A DNA stretch of 64,000 bases, taken from positions 45,017,398 to 45,081,397 of the forward strand of contig NC_080410.1 in assembly GCF_030265065.1 (NCBI RefSeq), written 5' to 3'. A program made the position numbers and the translations under genes. This DNA comes from Corythoichthys intestinalis (lineage: Eukaryota; Chordata; Actinopteri; Syngnathiformes; Syngnathidae). Position 1 is the first letter of the stretch, and each line of letters opens with the position of its first letter. The notes under the pieces were generated by a model that saw nothing but the letters and a program-made list of their open reading frames with translations, did not search any database and was not told where the DNA came from. Positions 42,422 through 55,230 of the stretch are shown here, in pieces.

Positions 42422-43389
42422 GATGTCGCTGAACATCAGTGAAGCTGTTCTGGATCCGCCACACAGGTTTTAAATGAAACGAAGAGGAAGTAATTTCTAT
42501 AGGGCGGGGGGCAGAAAGCGGGGGAGGCTTTATGCATCCATTTTATTTTGCTTAAACCCTTAACTACTTTTGGTAATTTAACTTCACCTCATCATTGCCA
42601 TCACTTATTGAGTCTGGTAGGCCACAGTATTAACATTTGGTACAAGTGTGGACAACGTGTGTGATTATTTGTATATATATTTATATCTATATATATATAT
42701 ATATATATAAACACAATTATAAATGATTACAATGTTCATAAACCTATATTAATGTCGTTAGAATAATAAATGCCAATTTAAAAAACTGAAATATGCTCTC
42801 TATTTGATGCAAAAAACACTCTAAAGTTGATATAAAATGAATCGTCCAATCATGATTTTTTTCACCAATATCTGTAATCCCAATATTATACAACTCCAAG
42901 AATCGTATAGCGATATCAAACCGATACCGATATATGCGGTCATGGACTTAACATATAATGGCTAATTTTATTGTGACCACTGGATGCTTGCTACTGATAA
43001 ACTCATGCCAATTCACAGCATAAGGATGAAAATAGCCTGTTTTTCTGTTTATTAGTTGTTTTGTTGAATATCCTACTATGATTTCCTGACCAATGTATCA
43101 ATAAATGCTTTATTGCCTGATCGTGAGATCATTATCGTGAATAGAGGCAAATGTTTCACCACAAAAAAAAAAAAAAAAAGGAAAGAAAAGAGTTTTTTTT
43201 TTTTGTTGAGAATATTAAATGTTAGATGTCAATTACAATGTAAAAACCCCATTGGATATTATTGGAAGACATGGACAATTAGATTAGAAACCCTTTGATT
43301 TCTACCTTAGTTAGTCGCCTTGATTTTCATGTCTATTTCATTGGACAAGTAGGTCAAAATGGCCTTCATGTGTCTTGTTTGTCCCTTAA

Positions 43390-45798
43390 AGTACATGTGA
43401 CACGAAAAAGCATGTTTATGTTTCATAATACATGCGGTATTTTATGCTCCTGAATGATATGGACTGCTTGGATGTGTGTGGAAGCGATCGCTATATTTAT
43501 TTATATATATATTATTTATATATATATTTTATATTATATTTATATTTATTTTTTGTTTAATCCCGCGCCAGGAAAATGAGTGACTTCCGGCTTCAGTGTT
43601 GCATTGAGGAGGAGGGCGCTGTGACGTGTACGGGTGAAGGCGTCCTCTTCACTAAACAGCAGTACTGTTGTGTATGAGGACGAAGGATTCAGCTGATTTT
43701 GCGGATTAATACGTTTATTTTTCACATCACGCCAGCCAAACGGCTGCAGAAAAATCCTTCTGTATGAGGGAGAGGCGTATGCGCCTTTTTGGAGTTTCAA
43801 AAGGTTCCCATTCACCGTGGATATTGGCCAAAACAAGCCCGACGACGACTGTGGGACCATTGGACTTACGAGGAAGTGAGTAAACATCTTGTTTTGTATT
43901 ATGTCAAATACGAATACAGTTATTACAAAGTAACTTTCTTTAAATAAAGGACTCCTTACGTTTAATCATTGATAGGCATATAAAAAGCTCTCCTCATGCA
44001 AATTAGCTGCACGTTAGCTGCACAACAACTGCAGCCGCCCCCCTCCGGGGAACGAACTGTAAATTGCTCTGGGCTGGTTATGTGTGATTTTCCGTTTCGA
44101 AGACTTTGAAACATCACTCGGTTCGGGTTAGCATGTCGGCTAGCTGTCACGCCTCTTGGTTTGTTTACATTCTCCGAAGCCGGGGAAGGGAAATGACATA
44201 TGTCCGATTTAGGTGTCATAAAATATCGTTCGGGAGGTGCGACAGTAAAGGTGAAGTCGACAGTTTTGACCATTATGGAGTAATTTTGCCATGTTGTCCT
44301 GAATAAGGGCATTTTTATTATTTCATATTCCATTTAGCACAAAACTGTTATTTGTCATGACGATGCCATTTATTTAGCAATTAAATTTAGGGTTGTTCCG
44401 ATCATGTTTTTTTCCTCCCGATCCGATCGTTTTAGTTTGAGTATCTGCCGATCCCGATATTTCCCGATCCGATTGCCTTTTTTTTTGCTCCCCATTCAAT
44501 TCCAATCATTCCCGATAATTTTTCCCGATCATATACATTTTGGCAACGCATTAAGAAAAAAATGAATAAAACTCGGACGAATATATACATTCAACATACA
44601 GTACATAAGTACTGTATTTGTTTATTATGACAATAAATCCTCAAGATGGCATTTACATTATTAACATTCTTTCTGTGAGAGGGATCCACGGATAGAAAGA
44701 CTTGTGACTTTGTATATTGTGACTAAATATTGCCATCTAGTGTATTTGTTGAGCTTTCAGTAAATGATACTGTAGCCATTGAACTTCTGCCCAAATGCAT
44801 GATGGGAAGTGGAACCATGACTGTGCGTCGTGGTACCAATTGATATATTTTCTCTGCGTTGGGAAATAACATAGGGTGTAAAGAAAAAGATCAACTACTA
44901 CCTTTCTTCCCCACATTACTTCCCACGATTATCCTAATCGTTGGGAGAGGGATTGTAAGGCTTTAACCATTTAAAAAAAGGCTTCAAAAATTCACTCTAT
45001 TCATTTTACGCTGCCTTTTAGCTCTATATACTGTATGGGTAAAACGGCACCATTATAGATTGAACGCGACAATGCGTGAGTGGGTCGTGCTGCGCATGTG
45101 TTCACTGCGTTAAATATTGTAACGTGATAAATGTAAAAAATATTAATTCTTGCCGCTAACGTGATAAATTTGATAACCCTACCTTAAGCTTAAACTAAAC
45201 ACTCTGAAGGAGTGTAACACATTATGTCTGTAACGTTAAATACAATTAGAAAACAATTTATTTAAAAAATATATATATATTAAAAAAAGGCATGTCCGAT
45301 ATTTTTTTGCCGATTCCGATACTTTGAAAATGACGTGATCGGACCCGATCAATCGGGATGCCGATCAATCGGGACATCTCTAAGGAAAATACTAGGATAA
45401 AAAGAATATCCTGACTGGTCCTTCTCAAGCCATTTATTTAGCTATTGGGGAAAAAAATACTTGGATAAAAAGAATATCCTGTAAAAATATTGGAGTAGAG
45501 AGACTGAAACAATGACATTTTGAAGGCTCTCTTGGTCGCGTTTTCCTCGTTCTGAATAATTCTCCCTCAATGGGCTGCAGACTAAATCAGATGAAATCGT
45601 GACTCCGCTGACGTCATCCACCTGTTGGGGACGCTAGAGCCCTATAATGGTAGGCGTGGCTAACCGGGAGATTAAAAGACTAATTTCTCGTCATCTGCGC
45701 TTTGCTAAATTGTTGTATATAGTCAAATCGTCTCAAAATATGATTCTAATTCACATAATAATGCTATTTAAGACTTTTTTTCTCCTGTCGTATGCTCC
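43390..45798. mobile_element. TTAA-flanked (piggyBac-like) non-autonomous element
   Basis: TTAA lies on both sides (43386-43389, 45799-45802); the units around V1 and V3 show the uninterrupted site GTCCCTTAAACA or similar. The ends AGTACATGTGACACGAAA and (complement) GGAGCATACGACAGGAGAA are only partly alike. No transposase was found. A hAT A copy (44388-45382) sits inside, beside a short duplication of CATTTATTTAGC. A fragment of the same family lies at 3600-4270. Confidence 0.7.
44388..45382 (-). mobile_element. Non-autonomous hAT-like element, family A copy 3
   Basis: Inverse orientation of 174-1170, from TAGGGTTGTTCCGATCATG to CGGGACATCTCTA. Its 8-bp flanks (ATTAAATT, AGGAAAAT) do not match, so one side has been rearranged. 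Confidence 0.8.
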
Positions 45799-45928
45799 TT
45801 AAACACTTATTTACAGCCTTTGACGTGCTAATATTATTCCTTGTTAACTCATTGGCCTCCATAGACTGCAATGGATGTCCAATTTTTTTGATAGAACGTC
45901 TATTGATGTCATTGGTACTGAAATAGGA

Positions 45929-47466
45929 TAGGGTGACCAAACGTCCTCTTTTGCCCGGACAAGTCCTACTTTCACGTAGTGTCCTCGTGGTCCGGGCGGG
46001 TTTAATCAATTCATAAAAATGTCCGGTTTCTATGATTTTTCACGGGACCAATTTGAAGAGAATCCCTCCGGCCGCTGGGTGGCAGCAATTGACATGGCTC
46101 CAACTAGAATGGAGGGAAGTAGTAGTTCTTCTTGCTTTTGTTGGCAGTTTACCCCTATCATGAGGCATTACCGCCATCTACTGGGTTGACGATTTGGACA
46201 CAATGCCTGTTTTTTGTTTTTTTGTAAATGATAAATATGTATATAATGGCAACTGTTGACTTCTGTCGGAGCTTTGACTGTAAAATCCCATTTGGTGTCG
46301 CATCGGCGGGCTGCCGATGATTGTAAACTTTCATAGCAAAGTTTGATTTTTGCCTCAGCTAGCTATCAGTAAGCTAAACCGCGCTAGGCATTATGGGAAA
46401 CGTAGTTTTGAACTGCTACGTTTGGAAACATGCTGATTGAATAGTTTGTCAGTTCAGCTCTGGTCAGATGAACCAAAATTTAACTTTTTGGCCACAAGGC
46501 AAAACGATATGTTTGGCGTAAAAGGAACACAGCTCATCACCCTGAACACACCATCCTCACTGTCAAACATGGTGGTGGCAGCATCATGGTTTGGGCCTGC
46601 TTTTCTTCAGCAGGGACAGGGAAGATGGTTAAAATTGACGGGAAGATGGATGCAGCCAAATACAGGAACATTCTGGAAGAAAACCTGTTGGTATCTGCAC
46701 AAGACCTGAGACTGGGACTGAGATTTATCTTCCAACAGGACAATGATCCAAAACATAAAGCCAAATCTACAATGGAATGGTTCAAAAATAAACTTATCCA
46801 GGTGTTAGAATGGCCAAGTCAAAGTCCAGACCTGAATCCAATCGAGAATCTGTGGAAAGAGCTGAAGACTGCTGTTCACAAACACTCTCCATCCAACCTC
46901 ACTGAGCTCGAGCTGTTTTGCAAGGAAGAATGGGCAAGAATGTCAGTCTCTCGATGTGCAAAACTGATAGAAACATACCCCAAGCGACTTGCAGCTGTAA
47001 TTGGAGCAAAAGGTGGCGCTACAAAATATTAACGCAAGGGGGCCGAATAATATTGCACGCCCCACTTTTCAGTTTTTTATTTGTTAAAAAAGTTTAAATT
47101 ATCCAATAAATTTTGTTCCACTTCACGATTGTGTCCCACTCGTTGTTGATTCTTGACAAAAAATTAAAATTTTATATCTTTATGTTTGAAGCCTGAAATG
47201 TGGCGAAAGGTTGCAAGGTTCAAGGGGGCCGAATACTTTTGCAAGGCACTGTATATATGTACATATATATATTTTTATAAGTTATTATTTAGTTTTTTTC
47301 AAACTGCATTTTTCCATCCAGAGTGAGGGGGCACACTTTAAATATATTAAAGTGATATAGGCATCTTTGAGTAACGTGTAAGTAAGTAAGTTGAGCAACT
47401 TCGAATAAAATTCAAGTATCTTGAGGCCGGGCTGAGTGTCCTCTTTTTTAAAATATGGTCTCCCTA
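45929..47466. mobile_element. hAT element family E copy 1, carrying a Tc1 fragment
   Basis: TAGGGTGACCAAACGTCC begins it and ATGGTCTCCCTA ends it. Perfect 8-bp flanks AAATAGGA lie at 45921-45928 and 47467-47474. The sister copy is 57719-58655 (inverted). Part of the interior is replaced by a Tc1 piece. Confidence 0.88.
46457..47251 (+). mobile_element. 5'-truncated Tc1 fragment, same family as the intact copies
   Basis: It begins inside the catalytic core at CTCTGGTCAGATGAACC and runs to the right end (AATACTTTTGCAAGGCACTG) followed by TA. The plus frame 46586-47032 encodes 148 residues of intact C-terminus (GTGKMVKIDGK to GGATKY) with Asp243 and Glu278 equivalents. The codons just before are frameshifted. 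It cannot encode a whole transposase. Confidence 0.88.
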
Positions 47467-47555
47467 AAATAGGATGCCTCCCAGTTTTCAATCGGTGATA
47501 ATTCCCCCATCTTAAAGCAAAAATCTGGGGTCTTCCCGCCAGCTCTTTGTGATTT

Positions 47556-47621
47556 GAAAGAAATGAAACTCGACCACTTTATTTGCATTCAGTCAAAAAG
47601 GACAAAAAAGACCCACAGGTG
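47556..47621. promoter_or_regulatory. Candidate light-chain control block, unit 2
   Basis: GAAAGAAATGAAACT (47556-47570), octamer ATTTGCAT (47581-47588) and CAGGTG (47616-47621), with the same order and spacing as 33886-33951. It is 5.2 kb 5' of V2, about 1.2 kb when the two transposon insertions are set aside. Confidence 0.45.
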
Positions 47622-47778
47622 CATCCTGGGACAGTAGCGAGTCGCTGCTTCATTAGCCAACTGCAAAGACTCACTTTCGCTGGCATCTTTCACATCACCA
47701 AACTCTTTTTTGTGAAGGAAATCCAATGAAGCTTAGTTTTTTTTCGCTCGACACATTTCAACATCATGTTCACAATGT

Positions 47779-49043
47779 AGGCAAGGCAAGGCAAGGCAAA
47801 TTTATTTATATAGCACAATTCAACACAAGGCAATTCAAAGTGCTTTACATCACATGAAGATCATAAAAATCACATTTAAATCAACACAACGTAGAAACGA
47901 AGACAGAAGATCGCATTTAATCACAGAATAAAAATAAATAAATAAAATAAAAATAAAACAAAAACTACTACAAATAATAATAATTGAAACCAGCAATGGA
48001 GATAAAAACAAGAGGAATAGAAAGCAGGTAGATTGAAATATATAGACAGTTATAGATATGCAGTGCTAAACAAAAGCGTTTTTAGCCCTGATTTAAAAGA
48101 GCTAACAGTTTGAGAATACTTCAGACGTTCGGGTAACTTGTTCCAGAGGTGAGGAGCATAATAACTAAATGCTGCCTCACCCTGCTTGGTTCTTGTTCTT
48201 GGAACATGCAGAAGACCGGTTCCAGACGACCTTAGGGGTCTAGATGTCTCATAGGACTCTAACAAGTCAAGCATGTATTTTAGTCCAAGGCCATTAAGTG
48301 TTTTGTAGACGAGTAGTAGTATTTTATAGTCTATCCTTTGACTTACTGGAAGCCAGTGTAGCGATTTCAAAACTGGTGTAATGTGGTCCAGCTTCCTTGT
48401 ATTTGTGAGGACTCTGGCTGCAGCATTCTGTACCAGCTGCAACTTCCTGACTGATTTTTTATCAAGACCTGTAAATATACCGTTGCAATAGTCCAATCTG
48501 CTGAAAATGAATGCATGCATAAGTTTTTCCATGTCTTGTTGAGTCAGAAGCCCCTTAATTCTGGTTATATTTTTTAGGTGGTAATAAGCGGATTTAGTGA
48601 CGGACTTTAAATGGCTATCAAATTTGAGGTCTGAGTCAATAATTACGCCAAGGTTTCTGACTTGATTTGTAGCTGTAAGTGACATTGTGCTAAGTTGGCT
48701 GCTTATCTTTGACCTTTCCTTTTTTGGCCCAAAAATGATCACCTCTGTCTTCTGCACATTTAACTGGAGAAAATTCTGGCACATCCATTCATTGATTTGA
48801 TGAATGCATTTGCTCAGGGTGACTAAGGGACTATAATCATGTGGGGACACAGAAATGTACAGTTGTGTGTCATCTGCATAGGCGTGATAGGAGATGTCAT
48901 ACTGTTCCATTATCTGAGCTAACGGAAGCATATAGATGTTAAATAAGAGTGGTCCAAGAATTGACCCTTGAGGGACTCCACACGTGAATTTGGTTCGTTC
49001 TGACTGATGGTTTCCGATTGACACAAAGAAATCCCTATCATGT
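47779..49043 (-). mobile_element. 5'-truncated L2/CR1-type LINE
   Basis: The 3' tail (minus strand) carries TATATAAATAAATTTGCC and GCCTT repeats, the usual end of fish L2-like elements. The 5' side stops inside the reverse transcriptase. The corresponding place in unit 1 (34110-34125) shows the empty site, with a few bases such as ATGTA on both sides here. Confidence 0.85.
48050..49040 (-). CDS. LINE reverse transcriptase, C-terminal half, open frame
   Basis: About 330 codons without a stop. It includes FTCGVPQGSILGPLLFNIYM and AYADDTQLYI (the YADD catalytic pair), the thumb region with VRNLGVIIDS and FSRLDYCNGIFTGL, and the C-terminal LQLVQNAAARVLT, LHWLPVSQRIDYK and LWNKLP runs of L2/Rex1-type LINEs. 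The endonuclease and the first half of the polymerase are absent through 5' truncation, so it is dead on arrival. The first codons (MAMMLH) come from flanking DNA. Confidence 0.88.
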
Positions 49044-49547
49044 AACATCATAGCCATTAATGATAAGAATAATCACATGATGAGCATATTTTAAAACGAA
49101 ATTTACTAGCTCTCAAGAAAATTTCAACGGATTTTTTTTTTTTTTTTAAACATCCCTTTATCAAGTCACTTTTCTCAACATTAATACTGTTGCCATGGAA
49201 TCAGAAATATGTCGTAAACTGAGGAACTAAATGCAACCTTATTTAAGAATTGGAGACTGTATATGTGCCTTCATTAGTCTGCAGTCTTTGATACGTTCAT
49301 TTTTTTCCCTCTTCATCCTTTTTAGAGCTGTCCGAGAATGACTTTTTAAACAGATAACCGAAATATTGATACCGATATTGTCTAATTTAAAAAATCCGAA
49401 ACTGATACCAAACCGATACAGATCTATGCGTGCATGAACTTAATGTGTTATTGCTAATCAGGGGCATCACTAGCTTTTAAGAATTAGGGGTGCTTAGCCC
49501 CCAAGAGATGACCAAGATGTAAGTGAATGTAGTGTTTTGTTTTTATA

Positions 49548-50983
49548 CAGTGGGGCAAATAAGTCTTTAGTCAACCACTAATTGTGCAAATTCTCTCGCT
49601 TGAAAATATTAGAGAGGCCTGTAATTGTCAACATGGTTAAACCTCAACCATGAGAGAGAATGTGGGAAGAAAACCCAGAAAATCACCGTTTGATTTTTAA
49701 AGAACTTATTTGCAAATCATGGTGGAAAATAAGTATTTGGTCTATACCAAAAGTTCATCTCAATACCTTATGTACCCTTTGTTAGCAATAATGGAGGCCA
49801 AACGTTTTCTGTAACTCTTCACAAGCTTCTCACACACTGTTGCTGGTATTTTGGCCCATTCCTCCATGCAGATCGCCTCTAGAGCAGTGAAGTTTTGGGG
49901 CTGTCGTTGGGCAACACGGACTTTCAACTCCCTCCACGGATTTTCTATGGGGTTGAGACCTGGAGATTGGCTAGGCCACTCCAGGACCTTGAAATGCTTC
50001 TTATGAAGCCACTCCTTTGTTCCCCTGGCTGTGTGTTTGGGATCATTGTCATGCTGAAAGACCCAGCCACGTCTCATCTTCAATGCCCTTGCTGATGGAA
50101 GGAGATTTTCACTCAAAATCTCTCGATGCATGGCCCCATTCATTCTTTCCTTTATACAGATCAGTCGTCCTGGTCCCTTTGCAGAAAAACAGCCCCAAAG
50201 CATGATGTTTCCACCCCCAAAGCATGATGTTTCCACCCCCATGCTTCACAGTGGGTATGGTGCAATTCAGTATTCTTTTTCCTCCAAACAAGAGAACCTG
50301 TGTTTCTACCAAAAAGTTCTATTTTGGTTTCATCTGACCATAACACATTCTCCCAGTCCTCTTCTGGATCATCCAAATGCTCTCTAGCGAGCCACAAATG
50401 GGCCTGGACGTGTACTTTCTTCAGCAGGGGGACACATCTGGCAGTGTAGGATTTCAGTCCCTGGCGGCGCATTGTGTTACTGATAGTAACCTTTGTTACT
50501 GTGGTCCCAGCTCTCTGTAGGTCATTGACTAGGTCCCCCGTGTGGTTCTGGGATTTTTGCTCCCCGTTCTTGTTATCATTTTGACGCCACGAGCTGAGGA
50601 GGGAGTTGAAAGTCTGTGTTGCACCATGACAGCCCCAAAACATCACTGCTCTAGAGGAGATCTGCATGGAGGAATGGGCCAAAATACCAGCAACAGCGTG
50701 TGAAAAGCTTGTGAAGAGTTACAGAAAACATTTGGCCTCCGTTATTGCCAACAAAGGGTACATAACAAAGTATTGAGATGAACTTTTGGTATCGACCAAA
50801 TACTTATTTTCCACCATGATTTGCAAATAAATTCTTTAAAAATCAAACAATGTGATTTTCTGTTTTTTTTCCACATTCTGTCTCTCATGGTTGAGGTTTA
50901 GCCATGTTGACAATTACAGGCCACTTTTCAAGTGGGAGAACTTGCACAATTAGTGATTGACTAAATACCTATTTGCCCCACTG
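49548..50983. mobile_element. Tc1 element with fold-back structure, copy 2
   Basis: Ends CAGTGGGGCAAATAAGT at both sides, flanked by TA. The minus strand codes most of a transposase (about 50580-49760). The plus strand at 50590-50775 repeats its C-terminal coding in inverse orientation. The junction near 50580-50600 corresponds to the one at about 11180-11215 in copy 1. The insertion split a family H repeat, whose uninterrupted form is seen at 34618-34640. Confidence 0.87.
49760..50580 (-). pseudogene. Tc1 transposase remnant lacking its N-terminus
   Basis: The upstream frame (to 50682) contains [36 protein letters not shown] and a tandemly duplicated [10 protein letters not shown] region. 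After a frame change, 50242-49760 contains [30 protein letters not shown] and [13 protein letters not shown]. Catalytic D, D and E can all be seen, but the duplication near 50205-50240 breaks the frame, and the first helix-turn-helix region is replaced by the inverted C-terminus. Confidence 0.8.
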
Positions 50984-51882
50984 TATATGGTGGAAAACAC
51001 TCAGGCGATGTGAAGTTCCTGTCTGAGACCCCCAATTTGGCCGAATTTCAAAATGGTCCTCTATGCATGTGCGATACATCATTGGAAAGCTTAAAATCTC
51101 AATTTTCTGGGGGAAGAAAAATTTTGAACAGGAGGGCATTTTTAAAAAAAGAAAAAAAAAAAAAAATTAAACAGCATAACCCTAACTGGAGGTGAGAGCA
51201 TGAGAGAGCATAATTAAAGACGCCATGATTTTAACGAGATATTATCGCTTACTTACCTTGTTTCGATCCCTAAACTCCATGTAGCATGTATCACCAAGTG
51301 TCAAGACACAGTTGTGAATGGCCACAGCTAGATTTTGGGGGGATTTTATGGGTGAAAGATGGTAATATAACAAGGGTCACGATGCAGAAATCGCAAGTAT
51401 CAAGTTTCTCTGTTTGGATCGACTATCATATAAAATATTGGGGAAAATGCAACAGTAACGAAAACATTTTTTGCAGATGCTAATTTTTTCATTGTGACTT
51501 AATTTGTTTAAAAGTTTAACATATGCGAGGGAATTATTTTTTAAGTTTTTAAAAAAAAAATTTAAAACAATATATTAGACATCGATTAATGACTGTAAGC
51601 TAAAAATGACCGACATTTTGAATAATAATCATAATTACCTACCTTGTTTTTATGGCTGGGTTGAAACATAGCGGTTGCGCGACGTCTGGGGCTTCCAGGG
51701 TAAAATGGACAAATTAAAAATAGTTCAGGGCCTTAATGCGCCATGAATCTGCTATTGCAGCATCTAGACATGTTGTTCTATCAAACACATTAGTTGTTTT
51801 AGCTTAAAATACAGCAGTTTATTTTAACAAAGGGTGCAAGAGCAGAAACTGCTTTTTCAGTCTTGTCCGAGTTTTCAGCCAT
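50984..51882. repeat. Family H repeat, at unit 2/3 border
   Basis: Ends TATGGTGGAAAACACTCAGG and GAGTTTTCAGCCATA. It corresponds in position to the right end of the 34636-39612 copy, about 0.4 kb from the C exon stop. Confidence 0.65.
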
Positions 51883-52173
51883 ATTTTGTTTTTTATAGTT
51901 GTTTTTTTCTTTTCTCATTTACTAATATGATTGTTTTTTTCCCCTCTTGTTGTTGTATTATATAACAGCTCGAAAAAAAAAAAATCAATCAATCACTCAT
52001 GAATGAAACAACAAACATTTTTAGAATGTTAATATTGTCACACCCGTATTCATCATTTTTAATGTGGTGTGTTCAGAAAATTCACAAAACAGTATTTTGG
52101 ACAAAATAATAGGGCTTCATTTTGCATGTTTGTGAAGTCATGCAAGAAAAAACTGCTGATATTTATTTATTTT

Positions 52174-52179
52174 TTTATT
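52174..52179 (-). terminator. Poly(A) signal of light-chain cassette 3
   Basis: AATAAA on the minus strand, 84 nt past the C3 stop. Confidence 0.75.
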
Positions 52180-52262
52180 GAAGAATGTTGGTTCGTTTTA
52201 GTAAGATCAAACCAGAATGCGTAAAAAAACAAGCATGCATACACATCATTGTTGACGTGTTG

Positions 52263-52582
52263 CTAAGTTGCACACTTGGACTTGTTGATGGTGTTTTCAG
52301 CAGACTGGGAGCCCAGAGACACCTTACAAGTGTAAGGGACGTCCGAGTTCCATTCGGACGTCTGCACGGTGAGATAGCTGCTGATTTTGTAGTTGCTGTT
52401 CGTTTCTCGCGTGGCAGGACCGGTGGCGACGGTGCCCGTCGCCGGACGGCCCCGAGCCAGCCAAGTGACGTCAGCGTACGGGATGGACTGAGTGGCCACG
52501 CAGACTAGAGTGGCCTCTTTGGACTGGAGCTCATCATTGGACGGGGGGAAGACAGTCACCACGGGGGGAGTCACGTCTGAGC
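52263..52582 (-). CDS. Immunoglobulin light-chain constant exon C3
   Basis: Acceptor CAG at 52585-52583. It has the same landmarks as C1 and C2 (LVCVA, Trp in DVTWLA, YTCKV, KSKCAT). Changes are few: IPYADV, ATGTVATG, NSNYKI and SDVPYT. Open throughout. It serves J3 and V3 across an intron enlarged by a hAT insertion. Confidence 0.93.
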
Positions 52583-53320
52583 CTGGAGGGATCAGATCCG
52601 TTAGTTTACATCACCAAGACTGAAGTACAAAGATTAATCAATAAAATTAATACAGTAATAACATAGTGGCATAATATTATGACTACAACAAACATTTTTG
52701 GCCCCCGACCTACAGTTTGAGAACCCATGAACTCTCAAGACTGCGTAAATCCATGTTCAGCTTCATTTTGTCTTCATCCGAATAGTTTACATTTGGGCAA
52801 AAGTGCACTAATTCATATTTAGAGGAATCTCAAATACTTTGTCAACAAAAACGAAAGATTAAAATCTTAATTCAATACATAATTTATCATGTAGACAGTA
52901 AAGGCAACCACTAACACAAATTTAGTCACGATTAAAAATCAGAAAACATGGAAAACATATAAACTTGAACTAAATATGGGACCCCCCAAAAAAATTAAAT
53001 ATATTGTTTACTGTACCTGTATGGACAAAGGTCCCTCACTAAAAGTATAACAAAAATGTGCAACAAAACCGCCCACGACTATCATGAAAGAAGTTATCAT
53101 AAAAGTATATATGCATAAGATAATCAAAATATGAAATAATAGTAACTTTGGCATATAAATAACTGATAGTGCCTGTCATCCTTTATACATAAGCTAACCA
53201 AACTTAACACATTTTCATGATGAAAAACATTGAAAAGTAAATGCGCAACAACAACAAAAAAATAATAAAATAAAAATGGCACTTCCTAAATATGTAATCA
53301 TTCAGAAGGATGGTACTCAC

Positions 53321-54203
53321 TAGAAGTGGGAATCTTTGGGCACCTAACGATTCGATTACGATTACGATTCAGAGGCTCTGATTCGATTATAAATCGATTA
53401 TTGATGCACCACCACCTCCCACGTTGCATTTTTTGTGCACTACTTCCAAAATTGTTCAAAAATCCTCTCAGGCTAAACTGCTATTTCAGTATCAAGTTAA
53501 CCATTAAATACAGTAAATAAAATACTCACGTCCCTTTTCTGTATCGGCAGCTTTAAACTACAATTAATTTAATGTTGTGAATCAACTGTTAAAGTTGTTA
53601 AAATTGCTAAAATTGCTCCCGTTATTCCATAATTTTCCTTCTGTCTACTTTCAACGTGAAAGTTTTAAAACTGTTTCATCATTTAAAGATAGATTCAAGT
53701 AATGATTTTGCCTTTTTTTTTTTTTTTTTTTTGTAGATAAAAAGTAATTAGGTTCGCTACAACAGAGCCTTCTAGAGAAGTCTACTGCTTTAAGATGGCG
53801 CCTGTTTACTAGCGTGGGAAAGTCTGTCATTTTGCATCTAGTTCTTCGTATATGATCTAACACGGCTGTCGTCGGTAAGTTCACATCTCGGTCTAGACAT
53901 ATGTGATATCTACCATAGCTGTATGTTGCCGTATATTTGTGGCAACTAGCAACTGGGCGCTGTTTGTAGCGGCTGACGGCCGGAGTCACGTATTATTGTT
54001 TTTTTTTCATCTAGCGGCATGAGTTAAACATGATATTTACTCTCGGTCTGTTCCTCATTGCGTCCTGAAGACCGTGCTGTGTTTTATTTCCGCTTTACAT
54101 GGTATAATTCAATAATCGGAATTTGGATGTTTGTGAATCGCTCTCGAATCTTCCACGGCCACATCGCGAATAATCTAAGAGTCGGAAATTTCGCACGCCT
54201 CTA
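53321..54203. mobile_element. Non-autonomous hAT element in the J3-C3 intron
   Basis: TAGAAGTGGGAATCTTTGGG begins it and TTCGCACGCCTCTA ends it. Perfect 8-bp flanks GTACTCAC lie at 53313-53320 and 54204-54211. The J1-C1 and J2-C2 introns show the single-copy empty site (GGTACTCACACA), so it inserted after the cassettes separated. Confidence 0.93.
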
Positions 54204-54471
54204 GTACTCACACAGATTTTTTTTTTTTTCAAATGCCAAACTGCAGAATGTAACTACACATAAATTATTTGTATATCAAAGATTATGACTTAAAAAACAA
54301 ATATATTACTTACCCTTGGGCTTTAAAAATGTTTTGTTTAAAAATGTAAAAGCCCCCCTCCCCAAAAAAATAAAATAAAAAAAAATAAATCAATAAATAT
54401 ATTCAATTAGACATTTATAGATTGGTACATGCACAAATTAACACATTTGATGATGAATTCAAAGTACTTAC

Positions 54472-54505
54472 TTGTCACAAGCAGCTTTGTTCCTCCGCTG
54501 AATAC
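54472..54505 (-). CDS. Light-chain J3 segment
   Basis: 34 nt reading (V)FSGGTKLLVT, with donor GTAAGT at 54471-54466. The coding part is identical to J2. Confidence 0.92.
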
Positions 54506-54544
54506 CACAGTGATTACACTGGTGCTGACCGCCGTACAAAAACT
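54506..54544 (-). promoter_or_regulatory. J3 recombination signal, 23-bp spacer
   Basis: Heptamer CACTGTG (54512-54506), 23-bp spacer, nonamer AGTTTTTGT (54544-54536). Confidence 0.92.
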
Positions 54545-54984
54545 GATGCAACTCCTCAACGTTAGCGCTGGACTTTTTTAAGACATTTTATTTTAATCCG
54601 AGATGTCAACATTCACTCCTGTGTCTTTTAACTCCTCGTCGGCGGCGGTGCTGAACATTTACACGTCTGTCAAGTGGTCACCGTGATGGAAAAGTCCCTC
54701 AGAGGAGCACCTTGGAAAAGCAACAGGTTGACCCATTATAAACAACAACAACGCATTGAAATGGAAATCCTTGACCAAAGAGAGATCATGGGATGCGAAA
54801 TAGCATTTTTTAGGAATAAATAAAATCATCAATTACATCCTAAATGTATATAAAAAGAATACAAACAGAAGTACACTCTGGTTACGGCCCTCAATAACAT
54901 TCAAAAGTTGATTTTTTTTTTTAAGATTTAAAAAATGTTTTTGACTATCTGCCACAATAATAGATTAATTCAAAATTAAAAACA

Positions 54985-55135
54985 CTTCTCTCACCACTGC
55001 CACTCTTGCCTGCAGTTTAGTCACCTCTCGGATCGACTACTGCAATTCACAACTCTTTTACCTTCCCTAATTAATTCCTCCAACACTCAGTAGCCCGCTT
55101 CATCACAAGAACCCAAACCATAAGCCTCCTTACAA
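54985..55135 (+). mobile_element. LINE reverse transcriptase fragment between V3 and J3
   Basis: The plus strand reads ACSLVTSRIDYCNSQLFYL and later LQHSVARFIT, the conserved thumb region (SRLDYCNxLxxGL, LQNSAARLIT) of L2/Rex1-type LINEs. About 50 codons survive, with a break between the two runs. The V1-J1 and V2-J2 gaps hold only a faint relic (TTCAGCAGCCAACCTCATCA). Confidence 0.7.
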
Positions 55136-55230
55136 ATTGCACGTCATATCATTCTAAGTAGCATCGCTTCTTCTGCACAGGTAAGAATCTGACATGTCGA
55201 CTCAACATAAAAGCAGAAGTAAGATGAGCC

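Noticed and set aside
43546-43887. 113-codon minus-strand frame
   Set aside because: Lies within the TTAA-flanked element and has no recognisable domain.
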